Shown: positions 10,026 to 29,900, numbered from the stretch's first letter. The stretch: 64,000 nucleotides of DNA from Pelodera strongyloides (GCA_036852015.1 JAANDG010000031.1:434001-498000), one strand, 5' to 3'. The notes: generated by a model not told the origin, from the letters alone. Numbers and translations are program-made.

Positions 10026-10536
10026 CTGGAAAACGTACATTAAAGCTAAGGAAGTTCTCTTTTTTTTGCTAAACAATGCACGGTTAGCCGCACTGCGGGC
10101 GGTGGCGGAAAAAAATCTGGCGCAAAGATAGCGACCAACGCTTTAACACTGTTATGCCAATGACTCACCAAAATTCAGAGTTCACCGCACAATAACAAAA
10201 AACGTAAAGCTACTCTCAGTGGTGGCGAACCAAAGGAAAACATCCAAAAACTTTCAAAGTCAGCAGTTTATAAGCACAATCATAACAAGATAACAGTAAT
10301 TCGGTAACATGGGACAGAAAACAATGAACAACAACAGTATACAATACGCATGGAACGGAAAATACTAACTTAGTTTGCATTGCAATGAACCTCAGAATAA
10401 ACCGAACCATCACTAAAATACTAACCAAGTTTGAGAAGGAAAGAGTTAGAAAAGAGTAAGAAAGGGTGGATCAAATTATAAACAAAACTAAAAAGTACAA
10501 ATCACGAATCACTAATCATTAGAAAACAGCAGCACT

Positions 10537-10815
10537 ACCCAGAGCTCGCAGCTGCAGAAGCACATTGACCAGGAATTTGCTAATAGGTCTAAATAATGTA
10601 ATTGTTAAAAACGTAAGCAAACAGTGAATTTCAAAACAATCCAATTGAATTTATTGATATATTTTCATTTATATTTTATTGACTTTGGTATTTTTTTTAT
10701 AAATTTTAGAATTAATGTCCCATGGTGTTACAGTAGCACTACCCAGAGCTCGCAGCTGCAGAAGCACACTAGCCAGGAAATTTGCTAATAGGGTCTAAAT
10801 AATGTAATTGTTAAA
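10537..10815. repeat. Direct duplication of an about 85-bp segment
   Basis: The segment CACTACCCAGAGCTCGCAGC...AATAATGTAATTGTTAAA occurs at about 10534-10619 and 10738-10818 with a few changes. On the minus strand the 10537-10588 copy reads as a short exon (PISKFLVNVLLQLRALGS), and the second copy has single-base insertions that break this frame. The pair may be an exon duplication followed by decay. Confidence 0.7.
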
Positions 10816-10962
10816 CAGTTAAACTGCACGACCAAGAAACTAGTAGTGATTTGAAAAGACCTGAGAACAGAGAAAACAGTCGCGCGATGGTTTCACACGG
10901 GCGACCATTTAGACCACTTGGTGACATTGACAGATTTCTGCCCGAATTCGCAAAGTCGCAAA

Positions 10963-11142
10963 ATGGATTTCGCAACGGGTAATAATAACAATGACGTTTA
11001 TTGCATCAACGAGTTGCAGGGTCAACGAAGAAAAGTTCTCGGAGTAGTTGATATAAGCACGAAAATCAAAAGGGGTACTCTAAGATGCTGGCGCGGTAAG
11101 GACACCGTCATACTAACAAGGGACCATATACTGGAACGATAA
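10963..11142 (+). CDS. Possible 59-residue protein, unrecognised
   Basis: A complete ATG-to-TAA frame with a normal-looking charged and hydrophobic mix (…GQRRKVLGVVDISTKIK…). It has no recognised motif, no good upstream splice acceptor, and a potential internal donor (GCGCG|GTAAGG). The opposite strand here carries a membrane exon candidate that overlaps it only upstream of base 11152, so only one may be real. Weakly supported. Confidence 0.2.
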   Translation: MDFATGNNNNDVYCINELQGQRRKVLGVVDISTKIKRGTLRCWRGKDTVILTRDHILER

Positions 11143-11151
11143 CGTACGTAC

Positions 11152-11258
11152 CCAGAGCTTTGCATCCTCTTCACAATCGTTGCCAGTCTGTTCAGGTTCA
11201 AGATGATGACGACGAGAAGCAACACAAAGATGAAGCAAACCAAAATTCCGCGATCATT
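11152..11258 (-). CDS. Exon encoding a hydrophobic membrane helix, partial gene
   Basis: After GATATTTAG the minus strand reads NDRGILVCFIFVLLLVVIIL followed by NLNRLATIVKRM and reaches a GTACGT donor in phase 2. The helix is long enough to span a membrane and is followed by basic residues. It differs from the Cys-headed helices of genes B-D but sits inside the same cluster. No first exon was identified with confidence. Confidence 0.35.
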
Positions 11259-11527
11259 CTAAATATCAAAATTCATAAACATGACGCAAATGTATCAAGT
11301 TGTAGGTGAACCTTCCAGAGATGTATGAAAGCCAGAAAATTAAAGTGCACGAATTTGATACATATCCTTACACCTGCATTAGATGCAAAATACTTCCGCC
11401 TAAACCAGAAGGATACAAGTTGAAAACAAATTGCAGAACAATGCTCTCCAACCACAGCAGATCTTACACAAATCACACGGCATAGCGCTTTAAAGCAAGA
11501 AATATATTATTATATAAAGTTGGGAGC

Positions 11528-11551
11528 TTTGTTTGTTTGTTTGTTTGTTTG
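11528..11551. repeat. GTTT microsatellite
   Basis: Five or so perfect TTTG units run just upstream of the SINE. Confidence 0.8.
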
Positions 11552-11604
11552 ATTGTGTGTTTGGATGATGTGCGTTACGCTCAGGAAGTAGGATTGGCTC
11601 AGTA

Positions 11605-11955
11605 GGGGCGTCGTGGCTCACTGGCAAAGTTCTCGTCTCTCACCCATACGACCCGGGTTCGAATCCCGCCCAGTGCTACCATCTTGCAGACATGCCACGG
11701 CGTCGGGAATAAAGTTAAGGCGCTCCCCTTGCCTAGCCTTAGGACGGACCTTTCGCTCTGTATTATCTTCTGTGCCGTCTTCTACCGTCTACTTCACTCT
11801 ATGGGACACATCGGCTAAAGAGACACCGCCTTGGATTGGAGCTAAAAATGAAGATCCCCGACTTCGAGAGCAAACGGGACCCTGGATTCTACATGCTTAA
11901 GTCTATGTGTGATGATTGTATGTCTGAATAAAGTGGTATTCACATTTTCATTTTA
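11605..11955 (+). mobile_element. tRNA-derived SINE
   Basis: The head carries an A-box-like GTGGCTCACTGG and a perfect B box GGTTCGAATCC at 11656-11666, spaced as in a tRNA, but the acceptor arms do not pair, so it is not a functional tRNA gene. A body of about 250 bp follows, ending near an AATAAA-like GAATAAAG at 11927. This is the structure of a tRNA-derived SINE. The 95-residue frame across it is not a gene. Confidence 0.7.
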
Positions 11956-12469
11956 GTAGTTCATGTTCCCATGCACTGAGCCATCTCACATCCCGAGCGC
12001 CCCTCTCACAATAGTCTAAAAAAGGCTGCATATACGGAATGTGTGTGGTATATCGTTCGGAGGCGGTGGCGCGCAGCTCATTTAAGGGAACAAAGAACAC
12101 TCGCAGCTCAAATAACTATCAAATCACAATCCTTGACAACCTGTTAGGAAATACTTTTTGTAATCACTCCGTAGCCTAATTTTTCATTTACTCGTTTTAC
12201 AAAGATTTAGTCGACATATTTTGCAACAAAGTATTGAGTAATTCTCTGCACATTTCCCTTATTTCCTACGAAACGAGCGTCCAATCGTGAGCGATGTTTC
12301 GGTCGAACGAAACAACATTCAACAGAATTTCTTAATTTTGTGTAGTTTTTGCTTTAGTATGGATAATTTTTGCTTTAGTATGGATAATACACGGTATCAC
12401 CTGTAACGTTCTACGACCGACATTCTTTAGTTTAATACAGTTAAGGAAAACATCTGTGAAATTTTTTTA

Positions 12470-13107
12470 GGCTTTGGGTTTTTTTCTGCTTTATAGAGTC
12501 CAACGATTTGCAGACAGTTTAGGAGGAATACGTTCACCAGTTATATAAAGGGCACACTAAAACTATGTTCGATCCCATGTTTAACATTCGTATATGTTTC
12601 AAAAAGTAAAATAGCGGTCAATTATTCCGCTGCTTTTAGGCTTTGGCAATTTTTTGATGTTATAGACTTATAGAGTCCAGCAAGTTGCAGACAATTTAGG
12701 AGAAATATAGTCAACAGAAACTAAGTTCTCATCCGTCTTTAATATTGGTATGGGTTTCAAAAGAAAAGAAAACATAATTATAAGTTATAATACAATGGAT
12801 ATAGAATAATAGGCAAAGTGAACGAAAAACGTTATAATTGAATACGAGTAGATAGTAGGGTACCTCGTTTCGACCCCTTAGTCATAAGGAAAAATGGGAG
12901 ACTGGAGACTCTTTGTATAGAAATGTTTCTTCCTAACTTATACAGCCCAGCGAAACATTGCGGCGTATCAGCCACGCGATAGGCTTTGGCAATTTTTTCG
13001 ATGTCCTAGAGTAGAGCAAGTTGCATACAATTTAGGAGGTATACAGTCAACAGAAACTTTGTTATATCCCCGTGTTTGATGTCGGTGTAGGTTTCAGAAG
13101 GAAAAAT
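12470..13107. repeat. Three dispersed copies of an about 130-bp repeat
   Basis: Copies at about 12470-12605, 12635-12770 and 12980-13107 share the order GGCTTTGG...TTTTTT, TAGAGTCCARCAAGTTGCAGA, CAATTTAGGAG, TATA(G/C)(A/G)GTCAACAGAAACT and a final GGTTTCA. A 19-bp tandem (TTTTTGCTTTAGTATGGATAA) stands just before at 12348-12388. No coding function is seen. Confidence 0.75.
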
Positions 13108-13150
13108 AACAAAACTGAAAACATTTCCTCTGTGTAAATGTTTGCTTCTT

Positions 13151-13220
13151 GGCTACGCCCGCACTCCAATTTGCGCGGCTGGCTACGCGTGCACTCCAAT
13201 TTGCGCGGCTGGGTACGCGG
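13151..13220. repeat. 30-bp GC-rich tandem repeat
   Basis: Two full units of GGCTACGCGTGCACTCCAAT plus TTGCGCGGCT and the start of a third, in the 3' flank of gene D. The GCGCGGC motif recurs in other GC-rich patches of the window. Confidence 0.85.
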
Positions 13221-13248
13221 TGCGCTGCGCACCCAGGAACGTAGTGAT

Positions 13249-13696
13249 CTAACTTGTCGTTATTAGTCCAGCAAAGGCCACAACCGCCATTGAAAAAATC
13301 ATCCACATAGTCACGATCATGCAGGTACAACAGCACTGCAAAGATCTAACAATAAGGTCTAAATGCAATAAGAACGTAAATTAAAGCTATATGGCAAGTA
13401 GTTTTAAAACCTACGTACTGGACTAATATTGTCTTCTGCGTTCCACGAAAAACTTGTTGACAAAACAGTCAACAAGTCCACAACACACGCACCAGGTGTA
13501 ATAACACTTTAAACTTTAAAGTGAGTTAGCGTCTACTCACCGCAAATGCATCTCCACTATCGGGCTCGCAACAATTACCACACTCTGAATCCGACTTGGC
13601 CCGACGCTCCTCACTAACAGACATTTTCATTTTGCCGTCCTTTTCAACACGCGCGATGCGATTATCGTCAATTTTGACAAACATTTCTTCACTCAT
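13249..13696 (-). CDS. Small single-pass membrane protein, gene D (80 aa)
   Basis: Exon 1 is 13696-13541 (52 codons) and exon 2 is 13335-13249 (28 codons plus TAG), phase 0. The ATG follows TTTTTTTCTTCAG with no gap, as expected at a trans-splice acceptor. Exon 1 begins MSEEMFVKIDDNRIARVEKD and has four Cys before its end (SECGNCCEPDSGDAFA); the donor is GCG|GTGAGT. Exon 2 begins with CCCTC and a helix MIVTMWMIFSMAVVAFAGLI, ending TTS. It is the simplest member of the family and aligns with gene B along exon 1 (most of the first 30 residues match) without the repeat insert. No signal peptide is present, so the protein is probably inserted by its C-terminal helix. Function not recognised. Confidence 0.72.
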
Positions 13697-16188
13697 CTGA
13701 AGAAAAAAACAAGCGAATTATATTAACAAACAGCTAACAACAACACAAAGCACCCAAATGTACTCTAATGCAAAATAAATCCTCTCTCTCCAAAAATCTC
13801 ACGAATAATCATATCATAGGACGACAGTTCACTGGTTTTTCGTGGGTCAGCCCGTTTGGTGGCCTCTTCGCGACCATGCGGTGACCAAGTTTCATCGAAA
13901 CCGTCATCAAATGGTTACCCACCAGTCATCGATTGTTTTTTCGGTAAAACCATTTGGTGACGGGCAAACGACGTTTTTTCTGTGGTTTCGGAAATTATTT
14001 CCTTTTCCTGCGTTATTCAATTTCACCCCCCCCCCCTTTCCACTCCCCAACTTTCCGTATATGCCTTATCCAACGGTACCACCCTCCGGTAAGACCTTGG
14101 GATATCTGCTATCCAAGGTCACCCACCCACGGCTACCTATGCACCAGCCACCACAATAAAAGCAAAGCCCGCGCACTCCTCGCGCACTACCCAATAAACA
14201 AGCATCCCCAAACCCCGACTACACAGGAAAATGAATAAGACCACAAGAAAACCGCCACTAGCCGGTCGCCCACGTGGGTGACCAGTTTATGACGGTTTTC
14301 GAGAAAACGTGGTCATGAAAAGGTCGTCAAGTGGTCACCGCGCAGTCGTCGCGCTCTACCACTACACAATAAATAAACATCCCCAACCCCGACTATGGGG
14401 ATAACACATACAACACGGAGGCGGCAATTAAATACTTATGCGGTGCGCTATACCGAATGAAACCATTCATAGCAATTTATACACAATCAAAACAACCATA
14501 CCCACTACACACGGGTAGCTAACAAATCGGAGATTATCTAACACACACGCTCGCTGTTTACGCAAGCAATATACATACGCGCATTATACTATTAGTATAA
14601 AATACAGTAGTATACTGGTCACTCTAATACAACACACCATAACTGCCAAAATACCGTAAGCAGTTATTACAGTCTACAGTATGACACTGGAAAAATCGTG
14701 GTCCAACATCCAGTCAAAGAGCATTCAAGCCTAAAAACCTCTTCCCCATCCATAAACTTCACAGCTTCAAATTATAAGAAAACCATAAAATAACAACTCG
14801 GCAGTTCAACCAAGAGATCAGTTACACACATTTTTGAAAACATTTTATTATTGTTATCATCATTACTAACATCATGATATATAAAACGGTAATACCAAAC
14901 AAACATACAACTGTACAAGACAGAGAAAAATACAAAGGAAAACAAAATCTAAAAAGTGCAAAATGACTGAATAAGACTACTAGGGAAAAGATGATTCGAT
15001 TCCTAAAACGCAGTGGCCTAGAAATGCCCATCTCCCGTCCAAGAATCTACAAAATATGAAATAAGAAAGTATTCTCCTAAAAGCCACATGCACAAGCCCC
15101 GCGGCACTGTAAACATCATCACATATTTTCAAAAACTACTGATATGCTCATAAATAGAAAATAATAAATTATTATAAAAGAATAATACTGATAAACAAAT
15201 GCAGGAAAGATATACGCACTCGGAACTCGTAAATGATGAAGATATCATAAATAGAAAGTATAACGGACAGCCTCGGCCTAGTTCAAGTTTCAACGTGTAC
15301 AGAAGTCTCCTTTAGAATATTGGACCACCCAAGAAGCCATAACCACAAGACCAATTAATCCTTCTTGGGTGGTCCACGTCCACTCTACTAAAAGTATTAT
15401 CCATAAACCGAAGCTAACTCGCCATACAGAAAGAGCGCAATGTTTTGGCAGTATTGCAGTATATAGTAGACTATGCTCAAACGGAAATAAATAATACAAA
15501 GTATAGTAAATTCGCAAAGAACAATGTCAAACACACAAACCGGCCGAACTCAAGATAAGAAAAGCAATCATAATTACAAATGCAATGTAGAAAAAAAAAG
15601 TAAAAACGTGGAATGCTTTTGATAGACACCTGAAGATGCAACCTTGAAAGTAGTAAACGCATAATAAACGCAGATACGTAAAATGCCGTAAAAAGTAAAG
15701 AGCACAGCTTAGGAACAAAACCATACATCAAGATATAAAATCACAACTTAACTCAAAATACAAAACACATCGGAATGGTCAACAAACCATCGTTTCACGA
15801 TTTCACTACTGAAAAAAGGGCAGAGATCGCGCATCGATCACAATAATTAAATATTAAATAAATAAAAATAAACACCATTTCATAGTTCACAAACGTCTCA
15901 CAAATAAGTTCAAATGGATACAAAACACGACAAATACTTGAAGGCATAACTCCTGAATATCTGTCATATTAATTCACAAACATGATATCAACCCAGCCAG
16001 GCGACGTTACAGTAACTTTCTCATTCAGATCCAGTACAGTAATCCAACATTCTTTAAGGAACATTCTCTACAGTACACGTTCGAGTAATCAAACCACAAC
16101 CAGCTACCGTACTTTCAGCTAATCCACAAACAGGTACAGTATACCGAAAACCAGTCCTCAAAGATCAATTACCTACAGTACACCGTTC
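13697..16188. other. Gene-free stretch
   Basis: AT-rich sequence without a supportable exon. It holds GC-richer degenerate repeats with GGTGACC/CGACCATG motifs at 13835-13980 and 14260-14350, a C homopolymer at about 14028, and a perfect-arm inverted repeat at 15321-15376. The right end is the 3' flank of the nhr-23 gene. Confidence 0.5.
15321..15376. repeat. Hairpin with 16-bp perfect arms
   Basis: TGGACCACCCAAGAAG at 15321-15336 is matched exactly by its complement CTTCTTGGGTGGTCCA at 15361-15376, with a 24-bp loop. It may be a MITE remnant or a transcribed stem-loop. Confidence 0.85.
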
Positions 16189-23985
<7,797 letters not shown>

Positions 23986-24407
23986 GGTCGCCGACGAGGT
24001 CTTCTTGGTGAACTGGGCTGAGGTCACCAAGGGGCCAGGTCAAATATTTAACTCCCCAAAACTTATTCCCGATGGCCGGGACACAAGGGGCGGGACCACA
24101 ACAGGTGAGCTGAACAGAGAGACGCACACATGCACAGGCGCCGAGCAGATAAGATACAGTCCCACATGATGCACATAGAGCAGATGGCCAACGAGAGGCG
24201 CAGACGACGAGATGGGTTCCCCGAGGGTATACGGTACGAGAAAGCTCTCAAAGGTGTGAGATTGAGATGTACGTGTATGGGAGAGCAAGACAAGGAGCAC
24301 CGAGATGAGGCAGATGCACATCGGTTCGAGGTTCGAGTTTCATGCCAATGGCTGTCATTATCATTCAAACTTCAACCACGTTTAGATTTCGAACGACAAT
24401 CTAACAG

Positions 24408-24695
24408 GTCCAGGTGCCGGTAAGAAACTGACAATAGTGACAATGTGACAAAAGAAATTTTGAAATCCTCTACAGGTATCAAAACTAACTACTTCTAAAC
24501 TAAAAAAATCGGTTCCTAAGGTCCAGGTGCTGGTATGAAACTGACAATAGTGACAACGTGACAATCAAACAACTGAGGGAGAATCGAACCGAAGAAGCAA
24601 TTTAATTTAGCAGTTACGTTACAAATGAAAATTTGAAACGCTCCAGTTATCAAAGCTAACTAATCCCAAACTACAAAAATCGGTTCCTTAGGACT
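24408..24695. repeat. Interleaved direct repeats upstream of the nhr-23 start
   Basis: GGTCCAGGTGCYGGTA(A/T)GAAACTGACAATAGTGACAA occurs at about 24408 and 24520. A second element with CTAACTA...AAAAATCGGTTCCT occurs at about 24485 and 24657. The arrangement suggests an about 110-170 bp duplication in the 5' region. Confidence 0.7.
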
Positions 24696-25021
24696 CAGCG
24701 ATCGAAAACAACCGAACACAAACACAAAGCACAAATAAAATACAATACAAATCCGGAAAATTCATTGGCTTCCCCAGTTTATTAACACCCATATCCATAA
24801 ATGACGGTCAATATTTAACAAACACAAACAATTATCAGGTACAGTCTGCTCCCCTCATTCTCCTTCCTTCTCTACCTCTCTCTCAATTCCCTCTCTAATA
24901 ACTCTCTCTCTCTCTAACTCTCTCTCCCTCTCTCCCCCTAAACTCCAAATATCTCCCTTTTCATGTCTTCCTTCCTGCATGACTGGTTAGTGACTGACTA
25001 CTCTACTACTCAGTAATGTAC

Positions 25022-25118
25022 CTGAGATAGTGGTCGGGCGGATTTTCACCGAGTTGACCTTGGTACCAGCACTAAATACCGACACTGTGGAGACCGACGA
25101 CGACAGAGACGTGAGAGA
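25022..25118 (-). CDS. Candidate upstream coding exon of nhr-23
   Basis: After GTACCGGACAG the minus strand is open for 97 nt: SLTSLSSSVSTVSVFSAGTK then VNSVKIRPTTIS, ending at TCAG|GTACAT in phase 1. It joins in frame to the CCTCAG acceptor at 24016 (giving AQFTKKTSSATM before the annotated Met) or straight to the zinc-finger exon (giving AQIEVIPC, the residue usual in HR3). The exon begins in phase 0 and needs a further upstream exon. Phase agreement supports it; no motif does. Confidence 0.4.
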
Positions 25119-26810
25119 CTGTCCGGTACAGGGACAATAATCAGAGATTCAGCCATGCAAGACATCGCAGTCATACGTGGAAAAGAAGATGCTACATACG
25201 AAAACTGTCAATGGTTACCTAAGCGCATTAGTTTCGAGTTTCGAAATGGACATGTCACTCTGATTCTGTTCCTTGCTTCATCGTAATAGTTCTTGGTCTT
25301 GTGAAATCGGTGAGACCCAAAATGAAAAAAACTACATATACTCCTAGTGCAGCGCGAACCCGAAGCTGAACTTTAATCCTTTAAGAAGTGTCTCAATTGT
25401 GAAGTCAGGAATCAGGAAGCGGATTCGCATAAACTTACACAACACAAACATTAACACCAACTTGACCAACTTTGCAACAGTGTTCAGAAGCGCCCAACAA
25501 GAACTCTGCCCCATAACTTTCCTATATAAAACTGGAAACTAAATGCTTCTCTAAAACACTAGTTTCTAGGGAGCATCGGAAGACCAAACCCCCCCCCCCA
25601 ACCAAAGTGACAAAAATATAGGCGTGGAAATAGTTTCACTGAAAAAAGGAGAGCTGCGGCGAGAGTTGCACTTTGCCGTCGCGCACAGAAACGAACGGGT
25701 GCCACCCGGGGTCCTGGGACGAACGACGATTGAAAGTTGAATGCGAAAAGAGACGGTGACGGTTGTTACAGTACAACCTAGAACAAACACCCGAAAATGA
25801 AAGAAAAGAGACCAAGCCAGACTGGGGAACTGGGGGAATACTGTAGGAGATGCAATAGTCATAGAATGCCGCCTATAATACCATTAACATTGATGGCAAT
25901 TCGAAAACGGCAACAGATATAGAAAAAAATGACGTGGATCGTGGAAAAAACGTGAGATGCGTGCCTTAGAACATTAAACGAGTTTTTTGACTTTATGTAC
26001 ATTTTAAGCCTGGCCGAATTCCGAATAAAATCAAGTCCGAATTTCAGATACTGGGAAAATTCGAGTCTCTGCTTTCAACACAAAACATCTCACACTTTCC
26101 ATACACTAAACTTAATCGTCACTCGAAATCAAATAGTAGAAATCAATAATGTTCATATATCTTAGGAGCTAAGACTCTATCTAATTAGTATTCTAAAGTC
26201 GGACAATACAACAAGCCAGTGCGCGTAAAATTCAAAAAAAGTCAATACACACCATCATCATCATCATCATCCTCCTCCTCCTCATCAATCTAATACTAGA
26301 GGAGTCATGCCCAGAAAATTGATCGACGATTGTCATAGTTAAAAAGTTAGAAACTGGTTGCAAGTCCATCAAGTCTCCGCACTAAACCCATGTACTTACC
26401 CACTTCCCACAAGTTTAAAATTCGACTAACCCCAACCCGTAAGCCCAACTTTTCACTTCACCAGTAATGAAGGAATAAAGCAAAAGATCAAATTTAGAAA
26501 CCGACACTCTGACCTTGAAACCACCCAGTACGACGTTCGCCTGCACGGAAATGTATCAAAAAACGTCACAGTCACACCAAAAAAAATCAACAGTGATAAG
26601 GCAAGAAAGAAATAATGAACGAATGCACCAATCAAACATAGAGCCAAGTGAACAAGAACTAGAACCACCACGCCACACCAGGTACGATGTTGGCGAGGCA
26701 TTTCCGCTTCACCTTCTCTCTTCACGCACCCAACATACTCTAAAGTGATAACAAGTCCGTGTTCTAGTAACAATGTTGACCCTCGCCCGCAGAATCATCC
26801 CGCATAACTT

Positions 26811-26984
26811 GAAGCACTATAACAGCCGGTTTTTGAAACGTATCTTGGACAACTGCACTCTCGTATGCAAATGGATATAATTAGACTAAAAAAGCGTGCA
26901 GTATCGCGCAGTAATTTGCATACATTTGAAGCATACAGCGTCCAATGTATGCTTCAAATCCCGAGTGTTATACCGCTTTAAAAA
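26811..26984. mobile_element. TTAA-type palindromic MITE, variant of family 1
   Basis: It begins GCACTATAACAGCCGGTTTT and ends TGTTATACCGCTTTAA, with GGACAACTGCA and ATGCAAATGGATATAATTAG inside. It belongs with the other ATATAATTAGA copies at 52198-52344 and 59203-59442. Confidence 0.75.
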
Positions 26985-29900
26985 CGGATTTTATCCTTAA
27001 ATTTCACCCCTTTTTTCCAAACCCCAAAAGGCAACTTTCCTTCATGCAACGCCCCATCCCATTCCGGGGGGTTAACGTGCCCTGCCCCCTCAATTGGCTC
27101 TTGCACCGTAGTGTGAGCGATGCCACATCAATTCCCACCCATTGTATATTCCAAGGTGAATTGCGTGGCGCGCCCGCCGGACAGTCCGAATAAGGATTTC
27201 AACTCAGCCAGCGGTCACAAACTTTAAACTTTAGACAACGGTCTGGATCTATCGAACCGATCACAACTTCCAAACGAAACAGAGAAACAAAGCGTAAGTC
27301 ACCAAACATCTGATTCACTTGCGCAATTGCGCTCGTTTAGGTTAAGTTCAAACAGTCTTATGGCTTAAGCACTTAAACCTTAGTGTTAAAACTGAAACAA
27401 TAACTATTGATACCGAAAACACAAGATTCACCACAAAGACGACACACCTTAAATCCTGGCCACTAACGATTATTATCACCTATAAATTGCTGAGCACCGC
27501 ACCGAGCGACCCAACTCGACAGGAAGAATACATCCTGAGATACAACACCACCTTAGTTAGGACTTAGGACTTAGGATTTCCGGTGAGACACAGCTCAGCT
27601 CCAACACTTACGATGACTCACTATTAGTAGACTAGTCTGATAGACCTCAGTTCAACCCCTGAAGTTCAAAAAGCCGAATGACGAATAATAATAAAAACTT
27701 AAACTGGATAAATCCGAGTCGTGACTCGTCAAATAGTGACATGTTTAGAGGATTTCACAAATTTCATGTGAGCGCGCGCGCCAGCGCAAAATCCTCGGAT
27801 GTCGATTTCGTCGGCACAGCCCGGCACGCACCGTCGAAAGAGAATTGAAAAAGAAAGACAGAATACAGCTACAAATACAAGGTACAAGGATACGGTAGCC
27901 AATGGCCATTTCGAAATTCAAACCCCAACATAAGCCAGGCCAGGCTACAATCACCAACAAATCCTTTCAAAAACCCATCAACTTTACTCAGAAGTAACCT
28001 ACAGACATTCAACAAAACAAATTCCGATACAAAGTTCTCTTGTCTGTCATTTAAAGGCTAATTACTAATTACTGCCAAGAGTAAGAATAAGATAATATAT
28101 GCCCGTCTTCTGTCAATAATTAAATCACTCAAACTCGTAAATTATAGTCTGAAACTATAAACTTTGGCAACCTGTCAGAGAAGTGTCTCCGGCAGTAGAT
28201 CTTTATCTACAGCTGACACTCTAACTATTGAAAACTAAACCACTCAAACCACAATTTCCAAAACCACAAATGAAAAATGCCCTAGCAGATAGAGCGACAT
28301 TACTCAATTAATGTATTATAGTGTTTGTTTCCACCCATAATAAGGTCAGCCTGACTGCAAACGACTATAGTGTTCTAATCTGCCATAATTTATCAGACAA
28401 AAACATCGCATTTCTTGCCGTCAAAGAATATTGATCAAATCTCCTCACACAATGAGAATAACACATAAAGTTCCTGAACAGTCTTAATAGTTGATAGAAC
28501 CTTAATAGACCCTTATCCCATGCATCTAACTCTAATCCAAAAACTTCCATCCGCGCTTCGCGCTGGCTGACCACACCGACCAACAACTCGCCGTTGTGGT
28601 GGTGGTCGCTTTGGAGATGGTAGTGCCAGCCGGCGGGGAAACGGACAGAACAGTAGTCAGCCAGTCTCTCATGGAGAAACTCCAGCACTGTCATACTCTC
28701 TGAAGTTCTCCAGCGGATTCCCCCTCTCTCTATCTCCAAACTCTCCAGCGGATTACTCTCTCCTCTCTCTCCAAGTTTCCCAACTCTCCTGCAGATTACT
28801 CCCCATCTCTAAGTTCTCCAGCCGACTCCCTACTCGCTCGCTAGCCATCGCGCAAATCACAGCATGTGACCTTTGCGGCACTCCGCACCATAGCCACCGC
28901 CAGAGCCCGGCTCGGCTCGGAGAGAGCTGATCACTCGCCGCTCTGGTGGTGCTGGTGGCTCCCACCGACTGTCGCTAATTCGGTGTTGTCGACTAGCGAC
29001 ACGCACAACAACAAGCACAGTGTCGCAATAACCATAAGCACTAGACTTAGGGTACTAAGGTACTAATCTATAAGCAATGACCCTTAGCAATGTGCCAGTC
29101 AACTGTAGAAGAAAAATCCAAGTAAAAATAGAGCTTGACTGAGACTGGAAAGGTAATCTCATTTGCACCACGGTGTCAGGGAGGTGAGGTGTTGAAAATG
29201 CAACATAGAAATGTCAATATGCCAAAATAGAAATAGAAACAACGGCAAGGGACTCAATTGATACGTGACAAATGTTCGAAACTATACTATGAAAATAAAA
29301 CTACTGTATTTTGACTTGATTTATGTACTCTAATAGAAAACCCGTGGCAAATCAACCGACTATGAGAAAAACACCAATGAACAAGAGCAACTTGCTCAAC
29401 AAGGAAATTCAGCTTTGCAGAAAACAAACAACAAACACCTAGAGAGGAAAGCAAGTTTCGTCAGTATCGTAAACGTTGTTGACCTAGACGTACAAGAGTA
29501 CTCGGGAATAAAGAACAGCGGATCATTCAGTATGTACGAAAAATCGGAAAAAAAGGAAATATACAATCAGGCAGAGCGCAAAATTCTCTTCGACCAGAGA
29601 ATGTGATCAAAACTACCGCGTTTGCATGCAGCTTATTGTTAGCAACTAAAATAATACTACCAACTCGCATAAACAAAAAAGTGCTACATCCGCAAAGAAA
29701 TCAATTCGCTCTTCTAAACAGTAATTGATAAAAAGGTCACCCACACACACATCAAGACTCAAGAAAAGGGAAGAAGAACAGAAAAAAACAAGTAAAAAAG
29801 AATAGACTTGAAGGTTAAACAACTGCATAAAACAGAACAACAAGTGACAAATAAGCCACAAACGATAAGAAACACGATTAAATACAGTCAGAAAACGAGC

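Noticed and set aside
11613..11900. 95-residue frame
   Set aside because: It lies entirely within the tRNA-derived SINE.
24040..24423. Three overlapping frames of 93-101 residues on both strands upstream of nhr-23
   Set aside because: Mutually overlapping open frames in a GC-richer promoter-like region; no acceptor next to an ATG and no motif.
28365..28739. 124-residue minus-strand frame
   Set aside because: It crosses a CT-rich low-complexity region, has no recognised motif and no splice signals in phase; probably chance.
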